Below, piece by piece: positions 1 through 7,230 of a DNA stretch of 50,100 bases. Both the position numbers and the translations under genes were made by a program. Origin of the DNA: an uncultured Bacteroidia bacterium (GTDB lineage: Bacteria; Bacteroidota; Bacteroidia; NS11-12g; UBA955); contig CALKCM010000019.1 in assembly GCA_938086785.1 (NCBI GenBank), forward strand, positions 1 to 50,100, read 5' to 3'. Position 1 is the first letter of the stretch. The number at the start of each line of letters is the position of its first letter. The notes beneath the pieces were generated by a model. That model was given only the letters and a program-made list of their open reading frames with translations. It had not been told where the DNA came from and did not search any database.

Positions 1-8
1 TGGAACAC

Positions 9-68
9 GCGCATTTCAAGCGAAGCTTGAAAATGCAAGCGCGCATAAAAAAATAAAGCCGAAGGCTT
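9..68. repeat. Two tandem hairpins with GAA loops
   Basis: The first hairpin has left arm GCGCATTTCAAGC (9-21), loop GAA (22-24) and right arm GCTTGAAAATGC (25-36), followed by GCGC at 39-42; one extra A bulges in the right arm. The second has AAGCC (56-60), loop GAA (61-63) and GGCTT (64-68). The shared loop and tight spacing suggest a structured intergenic element such as a REP-like repeat or the tail of an upstream transcript. What lies to the left is outside the window. The rest of 1-229 shows no gene. Confidence 0.45.
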
Positions 69-208
69 GGTTTCTTTGCTTGAGTTTAGCCACCCCCCAA
101 ACGGGATCACGCTAGTAATCTCAATATGTAAATGGTTAAATGCTTCTTGGATACATTTTGACAATCTATTCAAGAGAAATCCTTCATGGATATATCGCAA
201 AGCCATGC

Positions 209-216
209 TAAGTTCG
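209..216 (+). promoter_or_regulatory. Possible -7 box variant TAAGTTCG
   Basis: TAAGTTCG ends 13 nt before the ATG at 230. It differs from the Bacteroidota TAnnTTTG consensus by one base (TTCG for TTTG). The same variant occurs before two other genes here (44482 minus, 48722 plus). Weak on its own. Confidence 0.25.
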
Positions 217-229
217 TGAACGCTTAGAA

Positions 230-592
230 ATGGAAGACCGAATTATACTTATTGCCACATTAACATTGCTCGACAAGCGATTGCCTCAGCTAAAAGCAGC
301 CGTGAAGAAATTGCAGAATCATTGTGCTAAAACAGAGGAGGGGATGCTGCAGTATGACTGGTTTCTTTCAGAAAATTCAGATACCATTAAGGTTTTCGAA
401 ACTTACATTAATTCAGAAGCAGTATTGTTTCACTTCGATAATTACAAACCCTTTGCTTCTGCCCTAAATGAATCCAGGGCCTTTGTAAGCCTAGAGGTTT
501 TTGGTAATGCTAGTGAGGCTTTGCGACAAAGAGTGCAAAAGATTAATGCCCCCCATTTTAAGGCTATTTCAAATTTTAGTGCGTTTAAATAA
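230..592 (+). CDS. Putative quinol monooxygenase / ABM-fold protein
   Basis: This 120-residue protein looks like the antibiotic biosynthesis monooxygenase (ABM) family, small dimeric ferredoxin-like enzymes or enzyme-like proteins. Visible family features are the opening strand (IILIATLTLL), the middle GMLQYDWF strand followed by an FETYINSEAVLFH segment, and the SLEVFGNAS stretch near the end. Substrate cannot be inferred; many relatives are only 'putative quinol monooxygenases'. It has no signal peptide, so it is probably cytoplasmic. It stands alone and converges on the secreted-protein gene ending at 654, with 61 nt between the stops and no clear terminator there. ATG at 230 is the first in-frame start. 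Confidence 0.7.
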   Translation: MEDRIILIATLTLLDKRLPQLKAAVKKLQNHCAKTEEGMLQYDWFLSENSDTIKVFETYINSEAVLFHFDNYKPFASALNESRAFVSLEVFGNASEALRQRVQKINAPHFKAISNFSAFK

Positions 593-653
593 TCCGTTTT
601 ATAGGCTAGCCTTAATGGACGTAAACGGGAATAGGTCTCAGAGCAGAGCTCCT

Positions 654-1787
654 TTATTTATTTTCTCGAATATGAATGCTATATTTTATTGGGCTTAGAC
701 CATCCCCAAAAAGAGTGATAGTGTCCTTCTCTTTTTTATAATGATTGCTTTCACCAACTTCTACAGATTCAACTGTCCAATGCGGCAGGAGACTTATTTT
801 TATAGATGTTTGGTGGATCGGGTTTAATACCTTCATTCCATTCATATGGGCATAATTCGGGGCGCTATTCGTTAGTTTAAAGGTGTGATTTCCTGTTTTA
901 ACCAACTGATTTGGGGTGAATTCTATGGCATTGCTGAATTGGATATCTCGTTTAAAAAATCGGATGGTACTCTGATTCTTGTAGGTCTTAAATATATCTA
1001 TCATGACATTGGATTCTTCAGGCATTTTAGATTCATTCATTTTTTCTACACAAAAAAGCAATGAGATCTTTCCGTTACTGTAAATTTTTTCACTTGAATT
1101 GGGCTTAAGATTCAACTGAAAAGTATACGTGGCTGTTCCATCTAAGGCGTCCATGCTTATGGTTTCTTCCACATAATTAATGGGGCCCGGTACTGGACCA
1201 TTTTCCAGAACAGCTTGTGTAATTTGTCTATCATTTATTTCCTCTGAAGGCAATTGATAATTCAGGAAAAATCGTTCTTCTGAATAGGGTAAGTCTCGTC
1301 GTGCCGTGTGCAGTCTCTTTGAAGGTATAAATACTCCTTGAACATTAATCTGTACCCTTTTTTTCCTATTAAGAGAAATCATAATCTTATCTGGTCGACA
1401 TAAAATACTGCTCTCTCGTGGAACATATTCTTGCGAATGTTGGCCAAAGTGATGGGTGCGGAGGACTTCCTTTCCATCTATGAACGCGGTAATGTGAACC
1501 GTAGTACTTTCATTTAATCTTCGACCGTTCTCTTGTTTTGGGAAAAATAAATCAATCCTTATGCGTTTTTTTCCCAAGGTGTATTTTCTCGTAATCAAGG
1601 TGTCATTTCCCGAGATGTATGGTAAAGAAAGCATGGAGTCTTTCGCTACGTTCCACCGCAATTGAGACTGTATGTGAAGCACTGTATCAGCGCTACGTAT
1701 ATCCACAAATATGGAGGGTCTGTCTGCAAAAGCATGCGAGATATTAACTAAAAAGGCGGCTAAAAAAAGAATCTTTTTCATTTTCAA
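654..1787 (-). CDS. Secreted protein of unknown function
   Basis: This 377-residue protein is not one I recognise. The N-terminus (Met-Lys-Met-Lys-Lys, then a hydrophobic stretch ending near SHAFA at about residue 21) is a Sec signal peptide, so it should be exported. The rest alternates short beta-strand-like segments with basic and Asn-rich loops and has only two cysteines after the signal. There is no lipobox and no T9SS sorting domain at the C-terminus, which ends on a strand-like SPIKYSIHIRENK. ATG at 1787 or 1781 could be the start. A 17-nt element at 1845-1861, upstream of the start, recurs with one mismatch upstream of the gene ending at 3635. Confidence 0.65.
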   Translation of the reverse strand: MKMKKILFLAAFLVNISHAFADRPSIFVDIRSADTVLHIQSQLRWNVAKDSMLSLPYISGNDTLITRKYTLGKKRIRIDLFFPKQENGRRLNESTTVHITAFIDGKEVLRTHHFGQHSQEYVPRESSILCRPDKIMISLNRKKRVQINVQGVFIPSKRLHTARRDLPYSEERFFLNYQLPSEEINDRQITQAVLENGPVPGPINYVEETISMDALDGTATYTFQLNLKPNSSEKIYSNGKISLLFCVEKMNESKMPEESNVMIDIFKTYKNQSTIRFFKRDIQFSNAIEFTPNQLVKTGNHTFKLTNSAPNYAHMNGMKVLNPIHQTSIKISLLPHWTVESVEVGESNHYKKEKDTITLFGDGLSPIKYSIHIRENK

Positions 1788-2188
1788 TAGTTGGAGGATT
1801 TATAGGTTTAGGCTTCTCTATGAAACCGAACGTTTGAAATGAAACAATAACTATTCCATAAATTTTAAGAAATCATTTTATGGAGTTAGAGAAGAGATTT
1901 ATTTAAGATTTTTCGAGGAAATAAAGCATTCATTAAACACCTAAAAGAGAATGTGAATTGATGGATATCATGGTCTTAAATACATCCATTTTTTGATAGA
2001 AAAAGGCTTGCCAATCTGTCGCAAAGGCGTTCCATCCTAAAGGGCCGTACTGTTTCTATGAAATAGTCCTACTGAAATCAAAAAAAAACGTGCCAGGCCT
2101 TTGCTATGACTGTATTTTTTTTGTTGTGTACCATGGTACGTTGCTTTTAAAATCTGGTCAAGGCGGCCTTGTTTTTGCCTGTCTGTTT
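1788..2188. other. Intergenic region without a recognisable gene
   Basis: About 400 nt lie between the start of the unknown secreted protein and the stop of rmuC. The stretch is AT-rich and holds the 17-nt element at 1845-1861, a perfect 12-bp palindrome GTACCATGGTAC at 2128-2139, and a short hairpin CAAGG-CGG-CCTTG at 2159-2171, 17 nt beyond the rmuC stop. None is a convincing terminator or RNA gene. Confidence 0.5.
1845..1861 (-). promoter_or_regulatory. Shared 17-nt upstream element, copy 1
   Basis: CAATAACTATTCCATAA lies 57 nt upstream of the start of the minus-strand secreted-protein gene. A copy with one mismatch sits at 4131-4147, 64 nt upstream of another minus-strand gene. Similar placement hints at a common regulatory site, but a 17-mer this AT-rich can recur by chance. 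Confidence 0.25.
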
Positions 2189-3532
2189 TTATTCCTCTCT
2201 GCGGTTTTCCATTGGAGGGAGTTCCAATACTTCCTTGGCTTCAACTGCTTCTAAGGTTCCCACATCTTTCAGTTTTCGGCTCATTACATTGGTTCGCGTG
2301 CTGCGCAATTCACCCAAGGATTTAGAGGCTGTAGTTAATTGTTTGTCTACCTTTTCTAGCTGCTCAGAGAACGTGTCAAATTCCGTTTTAACGGCTTCAA
2401 GAATCTTCCATACTTCACTGCTTCGTTTTTGTACTGCTAAGGTTCTAAAACCCATTTGCAAGCTGTTTAATAAGGCAGATAGGGTGGTAGGGCCAGTAAT
2501 GGTAATGCGATACTTGCGTTGCAATAATTCAAAAAGGCCCGGATGCCTTAATACTTCTGCATACAAACTCTCGATAGGTAAAAACATAATCCCAAAATCC
2601 GTCGTATGTGGCGGATCAAGGTATTTCTCGCTAATGTCTTTGGCGAAGGATTCCACTGTTTTTAGCAGTACTTTTTGGGCAGTTGCGATGGTTTCTTTTT
2701 CGCCTTCTTCGTAGGCATTTTGGAGCAACTCGTAGTTCTCTATCGGAAATTTAGAGTCAATAGGCATCCATACATCCTCATCGCTATCCTTTCCTGGTAA
2801 TTTAATGGCAAACTCAACATGCGCCCGACTTCCTTTCTTGGTGGCTACATTTTTTGAATATTGATCTGCAGTTAAGAGTTGTTCAAGAATATTTTCGAGT
2901 TGATATTCGCCCAAAATCCCTCTGGTTTTTACATTGGATAATACCTTCTTTAAATCGCCCACGCCGGTGGCAATGCTTTGCATTTCGCCTAATCCTTTAT
3001 GCACTTGTTCCAGTCGATCGCTCACTAGTTTAAAAGATTCTCCCAGTCGTTTTTCCAGGGTGGTTTGCAGCTTTTCGTCCACCGTTTTTCTCATCTCGGT
3101 CAACTGCTGCGTATTGTCTTCACGTATGGCCTTTAATTGCTTTTCTATGGTATCCTTTACTTCCTTAATATTCTGAACGGACTGCTTACTTAAATCTGCT
3201 TGCTGCTTACCAAAATCATCAAATTTCTGACGGATGCCCTCGTTTAGATCTTTATTATTGATGGTGTTGGTATCGGCAAAGGATCGCATGTTTTTGGTGA
3301 GTTCATCGCGGTTTTCTTTGGCCGATGCGCTGCTTTCTTGTCGGTTGCGCTGAAACTCATCTTTGATGGATTTTTCGTTTTTTTCCAAGACGGCATCAAA
3401 CTTGATGACCGCGTTTTCTATTTCCTTTAGTTTCTCTAAGGGGAGCGCTTGATGCGGTTTTTTCTTGAAAAGAAGCAATGTGTTAATGACGGCTAGGAAT
3501 AGTACAATTCCGATGAGGATTTCTTGATTCAT
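2189..3532 (-). CDS. rmuC: RmuC family DNA recombination protein
   Basis: This 447-residue protein has the RmuC architecture: one N-terminal membrane helix (about residues 4-22), a long charged coiled coil (about 30-190), then the conserved nuclease-like domain containing GVGDLKKVLSNVKTRGILGE and PIDSKFPIENYE. RmuC proteins limit inversion of short inverted repeats and are thought to act in DNA repair as membrane-anchored nucleases; the activity is inferred from the family, not from this sequence. The C-terminal MSRKLKDVGTLEAVEAKEVL is typical of the family. The gene stands alone between non-coding stretches on both sides. No TAnnTTTG box was found close to the ATG at 3532. Confidence 0.93.
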   Translation of the reverse strand: MNQEILIGIVLFLAVINTLLLFKKKPHQALPLEKLKEIENAVIKFDAVLEKNEKSIKDEFQRNRQESSASAKENRDELTKNMRSFADTNTINNKDLNEGIRQKFDDFGKQQADLSKQSVQNIKEVKDTIEKQLKAIREDNTQQLTEMRKTVDEKLQTTLEKRLGESFKLVSDRLEQVHKGLGEMQSIATGVGDLKKVLSNVKTRGILGEYQLENILEQLLTADQYSKNVATKKGSRAHVEFAIKLPGKDSDEDVWMPIDSKFPIENYELLQNAYEEGEKETIATAQKVLLKTVESFAKDISEKYLDPPHTTDFGIMFLPIESLYAEVLRHPGLFELLQRKYRITITGPTTLSALLNSLQMGFRTLAVQKRSSEVWKILEAVKTEFDTFSEQLEKVDKQLTTASKSLGELRSTRTNVMSRKLKDVGTLEAVEAKEVLELPPMENRREE

Positions 3533-3634
3533 ATGAGTATTCTTTGATAGGAGTGGGCAGAAGCTGTTTTAATCTCCTTACATCCCCAAGATAGGTTATT
3601 TCAGTAATATAACTACACTAATGGAACGGAAGAA

Positions 3635-4066
3635 TTATTGCCTTTCAAACATTTCTTTCAATATGCCTAATGCTTGATCCCAATTTTTGTCGGAGTGCTC
3701 ATAGGCGTTCTCTGTGGCAAAATTGCGCTGCTCTAAATACAGCAGAGTTCCATTATTTGTTTCTTCTAATTCAAATGCAATCGTCGAGTAATTTTCAGGA
3801 GAATCGGGAAGCCCAGAAAAGGCACTCCAATAATCATACGCGTAGGATTTCCCTTCTTCAAAATTGAGGATATGGCCTTTATCTATAAACTCTTTGCCTT
3901 CCCATTGGCCTTTAAAGAGAATCTCACTGCCAATCTCCCAGCTCGTGACAATATTGCATCCAAACATCATTTGTTTGAGTGCAATGGGATCGGTGAGTGC
4001 CTCCCAGACTTCTGCCTGGGTCGCATTAATGTTCATCTCTTTTTTGAGTATTTTAGTGCTATTCAT
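3635..4066 (-). CDS. SRPBCC / AHSA1-like domain protein
   Basis: This 143-residue protein matches the START/SRPBCC (AHSA1, Hsp90 ATPase activator homologue) fold. It opens with a strand and NATQAEVWEALTDP, the usual start of helix 1, followed by TSWEIGSEILFKGQWEGKEFIDKGHIL, a YDYWSAFSGLPDS strand/loop, and a C-terminal helix containing WDQALGILKEMFE. Such proteins bind hydrophobic ligands in a deep cavity; bacterial members are often stand-alone and of unknown ligand. No signal peptide is seen. The 17-nt element at 4131-4147 lies upstream. Confidence 0.85.
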   Translation of the reverse strand: MNSTKILKKEMNINATQAEVWEALTDPIALKQMMFGCNIVTSWEIGSEILFKGQWEGKEFIDKGHILNFEEGKSYAYDYWSAFSGLPDSPENYSTIAFELEETNNGTLLYLEQRNFATENAYEHSDKNWDQALGILKEMFERQ

Positions 4067-4130
4067 TGTTGTTTTTTACCACAGCTCAAGTTTCCAATTA
4101 CTTGCCGTAGGTTGTCTGTTTCTATGGGCG

Positions 4131-4147
4131 CAATAATTATTCCATAA
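4131..4147 (-). promoter_or_regulatory. Shared 17-nt upstream element, copy 2
   Basis: CAATAATTATTCCATAA is 16/17 identical to the copy at 1845-1861 and lies 64 nt upstream of the AHSA1-like gene start. It is in the same orientation relative to its gene as copy 1. Confidence 0.25.
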
Positions 4148-4314
4148 GCAGTTCTTTATAATGATCGCAATCGATATTTTATTTAGGGTTTGATTGGATA
4201 TTTACGGCCTTATGTGTTTAGAGCGCAGTTCCAGTTATTTGCTCAGTTGCAATACCCTTAGGACATTGCATTAAAAAAACGCATAAATTATTTTAGGATT
4301 TGTAAGTTTTGATA

Positions 4315-4322
4315 TACATTTG
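4315..4322 (+). promoter_or_regulatory. -7 promoter box for rho (TACATTTG)
   Basis: TACATTTG fits the Bacteroidota sigma-ABfr consensus TAnnTTTG. It lies 53 nt before the rho ATG, leaving an untranslated leader of roughly 45 nt. No clear -33 TTG is seen at the expected distance. A leader here, unlike most genes in the window, leaves room for regulation of rho expression. Confidence 0.6.
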
Positions 4323-4375
4323 CCTTAGCGAAAGAGCCATCGAGCTCATCCCTTTTTACTATCACAACACACTTA

Positions 4376-6043
4376 ATGAATGATTTAACTAAACTGGCCA
4401 CCCAGAGTGTAGCCAATCTTAAGCAAATGGCGAGTGCATTAGGCCTTGCTAACATAAGTAAATTAAAAAAACAAGAACTTATAGATGCTATTAAAGGAGC
4501 TGCAGAATCTGCGCCTCAGGCTATGGCCAGCTTAGAGGACAAAAAGGAACAACCTAAAAGAAATAAACGCGCCCGAAAGGAGAATGATTCCACCCGTTCT
4601 GAAGTTTCTGACGCAAATGGAGATGCTCCGCAAAAGAAAGACGAATCCTCTTACAAACCCTCAACAGATCATCCTAAATCAGATCATACAAAATCTGAAA
4701 ATCCTAAATCTGAGAGTCCAAAGAAGGACGATCGCAAGCCGCGAGAGCATAGGAATAATCCGAATAATAAACCCAATCACACCCATAAGAACTCCAATAA
4801 AAATAATATTAACACTAATCCGAATAATACCAACAATAAGAATTCGGAGCCGAAGAAAAAGGAAGAGCCTGTAGTATTAACTGCCGAGCAACTGAGAAGT
4901 AAGGAAATCATGAACTCCATGATGGAATTGGAGGGAGTGGTGACGACTCAAGGGGTCTTGGAAATTGTTCCAGACGGCTTTGGATTCCTACGTTCTTCTG
5001 ATTATAACTATCAGCCCTCTCCAGATGATGTGTATGTTCCGCATCACCAGATCCGTCAAAACGGACTGAAAACAGGAGATACGGTGCGTGGTTCTATTAG
5101 ACCACCCAAGGATAATGAAAAATACTTTTGCTTAGTAAAGGTATTAGGAGCCAATGGTAAAACCATCGAAGAAGTAAAGGATCGGGTGAGCTTTGAGCAT
5201 TTAACCCCTTTATTCCCCGATGAAAAATTGGATTTGTGCGATGGGTCGAATCACTATAGTAATCGAATTATTGATCTCGTTTCGCCCATAGGTAAAGGGC
5301 AGCGTGGATTAATTGTAGCACAACCTAAAACGGGTAAAACTTGGTTGCTGAAGGGCATTGCAAATGCCATTGCTGCTAACCATCCGGAAGTATACATGAT
5401 TGTACTTTTAATTGATGAGCGTCCGGAAGAGGTGACCGACATGGCTCGCAGTGTGCGCGGCGAGGTGGTAGCAAGTACTTTTGATGAACCGGCAGATAAA
5501 CATGTTAAACTAACCAATTTAGTGTTGGAAAAAGCCAAGCGATTGGTAGAATGTGGGCATGATGTGGTTATTCTTTTAGATTCAATTACTCGTTTAGCAA
5601 GAGCCTATAATACGGTTCAACCTGCATCAGGTAAAATACTTAGTGGTGGAGTAGATGCGAATGCGCTGCATAAACCAAAGCGGTTTTTTGGAGCTGCACG
5701 AAATATCGAAAATGGAGGTTCTTTAACCATTATTGCCACTGCACTTACCGAAACGGGGAGTAAAATGGATGAGGTTATTTTCGAAGAATTCAAGGGGACT
5801 GGTAACATGGAATTACAGCTGGATAGAAAATTATCGAATAAACGTATTTTCCCAGCCATTGATATCCTAAGCAGCAGTACTCGTAGAGAAGATTTGTTAT
5901 TAGATAAGTTAACATCTCAGCGTTTATATGTGTTGCGCAATCACCTGGCAGATATGAAGCCAGATGAAGCCATGAACACATTCCTGAAGTACATGAAAAA
6001 CACCAAGGATAATAATGAGTTTTTGGTAAGCATGAACGGATAA
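4376..6043 (+). CDS. rho: Transcription termination factor Rho
   Basis: This 555-residue protein is the hexameric RNA helicase that ends transcription. In order: an N-terminal Rho_N/SAP-like helical domain (about 1-45); a long polar insertion rich in Asn, Lys, Pro and Ser (about 50-168); the cold-shock-like RNA-binding domain (about 183-255); and the ATPase. The P-loop PKTGKT is near residue 318, the Walker B LLDSITR near 400, and the Q-/R-loop region [20 protein letters not shown] follows. The insertion makes it much longer than the roughly 420-residue E. coli protein. Similar disordered insertions are known in Bacteroidota Rho, and one in Bacteroides thetaiotaomicron is reported to drive phase separation. 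ApaG and an SDR follow on the same strand. Confidence 0.98.
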   Translation: MNDLTKLATQSVANLKQMASALGLANISKLKKQELIDAIKGAAESAPQAMASLEDKKEQPKRNKRARKENDSTRSEVSDANGDAPQKKDESSYKPSTDHPKSDHTKSENPKSESPKKDDRKPREHRNNPNNKPNHTHKNSNKNNINTNPNNTNNKNSEPKKKEEPVVLTAEQLRSKEIMNSMMELEGVVTTQGVLEIVPDGFGFLRSSDYNYQPSPDDVYVPHHQIRQNGLKTGDTVRGSIRPPKDNEKYFCLVKVLGANGKTIEEVKDRVSFEHLTPLFPDEKLDLCDGSNHYSNRIIDLVSPIGKGQRGLIVAQPKTGKTWLLKGIANAIAANHPEVYMIVLLIDERPEEVTDMARSVRGEVVASTFDEPADKHVKLTNLVLEKAKRLVECGHDVVILLDSITRLARAYNTVQPASGKILSGGVDANALHKPKRFFGAARNIENGGSLTIIATALTETGSKMDEVIFEEFKGTGNMELQLDRKLSNKRIFPAIDILSSSTRREDLLLDKLTSQRLYVLRNHLADMKPDEAMNTFLKYMKNTKDNNEFLVSMNG

Positions 6044-6106
6044 AAAATAATCTTAACTATTTATGATTTAATCAAACGCTTTTCATTTTAGTTTGTTTCT
6101 AATACA

Positions 6107-6493
6107 TTGACTCAGCTACAAACCAATAATATCCGAATTACTGTTTGTTCAAAAATAGATATTGACCAGAGCAATGCTGGTGATCGTTTGTATCTGCACT
6201 CTTATACCATTCATATAGAAAATTTAAAAGAAACCACTGTACAATTGATGAGACGTAAATGGATCATTAAAAGTCAATTGGGCGAAGTTAAAGTGGTAAA
6301 AGGAGAGGGTGTAGTAGGAGAAACTCCTATTCTTGGACCGGGTGCATCATACATGTATTCTAGCCATTGCGTTTTGCAATGTGATTTTGGAACGATGGAA
6401 GGGCATTTCGTATTTCAGGATTTAGAAGAAAAAACGCACTTTATTGCCAAAATACCCCGTTTTGAATTAGAAAATCGCTGGGTGTTGAACTAA
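6107..6493 (+). CDS. apaG: ApaG domain protein
   Basis: This 128-residue protein is an ApaG family member with an immunoglobulin-like/fibronectin III fold. Family signatures seen are YTIHIEN, the QLMRRKWIIKSQLGEVKVVKGEGVVGETPIL run, PGASYMYSSHCVL and the GHFVFQD ending. ApaG is linked by name to cobalt/magnesium efflux and Ap4A metabolism in enterobacteria, but its biochemical role is unsettled. The start is a TTG at 6107; no in-frame ATG gives a full family-length N-terminus. A near-consensus TAGTTTG at 6089-6095 ends 11 nt before it. It sits between rho and the SDR on the same strand, with short gaps that allow co-transcription. Confidence 0.9.
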   Translation: MTQLQTNNIRITVCSKIDIDQSNAGDRLYLHSYTIHIENLKETTVQLMRRKWIIKSQLGEVKVVKGEGVVGETPILGPGASYMYSSHCVLQCDFGTMEGHFVFQDLEEKTHFIAKIPRFELENRWVLN

Positions 6494-6522
6494 ATACAAA
6501 TCTTTAGACTTACTTCGTAAAT

Positions 6523-7230
6523 ATGACACAAGAAGGGAACTTTGCATTGGTAACGGGTGGATCCCGTGGAATAGGTAAAGCCATTGTTCACACGTTTTTA
6601 AAAGAAGGATTTACTGTTTTTTTTACTGGAACTTCAAGGGAAACTGTAGATGCGGCCATGCATGATTTTTCTGAGTATAAGGAAAAAGCCATTGGTAAAG
6701 TATGCGATGTTACGGAAGCGGCTCATGTAAATGCCTTGGCCGAGGATATTAAAGTGCATGGACGGCTAAATGTACTGGTTAATAATGCCGGTGTATTTGT
6801 CCCGGATACTTTTGCTGAAGGCGATGCATCTGTCCTCCGAAAACTAATGGAAATTAATGTATTTGGAACCTATGCCGTAAGTCAGGCTGTATTACCCCTA
6901 TTGCTTAAAACGAAACAGTCCCATATTTTTAATACCTGCAGTATCGCAGGGCAAAAAGCGTATCCCAATGGATGCAGTTATAGCGTGTCTAAATTTGCTA
7001 TGGACGGTCTGGGTAAAAGCATGAGGCTGGAACTCATGGATAAAGGAGTGCGGGTAACCAACGTTTATCCAGGAGCTACTTACACGGATAGTTGGGCTAG
7101 TTCTGACTTGCCGAAAAGCCGTTTTATGCAAGCGGATGACGTAGCCAAGAGTATATTGAATGCCTATAACATCAATGAATTCTCCGATGTTGAAGAAATT
7201 GTAATTCGTCCCATATTGGGCGATATTTAA
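6523..7230 (+). CDS. SDR family NAD(P)-dependent oxidoreductase
   Basis: This 235-residue protein is a classical short-chain dehydrogenase/reductase. The nucleotide-binding TGGSRGIG lies at about residues 11-18, NNAG near 88, the catalytic Ser in CSIAG near 140, and the YSVSK active-site motif near 152-156, followed by the usual VTNVYPGATYT. The substrate is not predictable; the closest described pattern is the 3-oxoacyl-ACP reductase/FabG-like group or sepiapterin-reductase-like enzymes. It lies 29 nt after apaG. Its TAA overlaps the TAA of the opposing BNR gene in the four bases TTAA (7227-7230). Confidence 0.92.
   Translation: MTQEGNFALVTGGSRGIGKAIVHTFLKEGFTVFFTGTSRETVDAAMHDFSEYKEKAIGKVCDVTEAAHVNALAEDIKVHGRLNVLVNNAGVFVPDTFAEGDASVLRKLMEINVFGTYAVSQAVLPLLLKTKQSHIFNTCSIAGQKAYPNGCSYSVSKFAMDGLGKSMRLELMDKGVRVTNVYPGATYTDSWASSDLPKSRFMQADDVAKSILNAYNINEFSDVEEIVIRPILGDI

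Noticed and set aside
110..125. GATCACGCTAGTAATC resembling a stretch of 16S rRNA
   Set aside because: The match is only about ten bases and the flanks do not follow 16S sequence, so it is coincidence.
2128..2139. Perfect palindrome GTACCATGGTAC
   Set aside because: Neither strand has a terminator tract or gene context that would give it a role; 12-bp palindromes are expected occasionally in 50 kb.
2159..2171. Hairpin CAAGG-CGG-CCTTG followed by T-run on the plus strand
   Set aside because: No plus-strand gene ends here, and on the rmuC strand the T-tract is missing, so it was not called a terminator.
2169..2714. Long plus-strand open frame opposite rmuC
   Set aside because: It is the antisense shadow of rmuC; its residues are Ser/Leu-rich with no fold or promoter.
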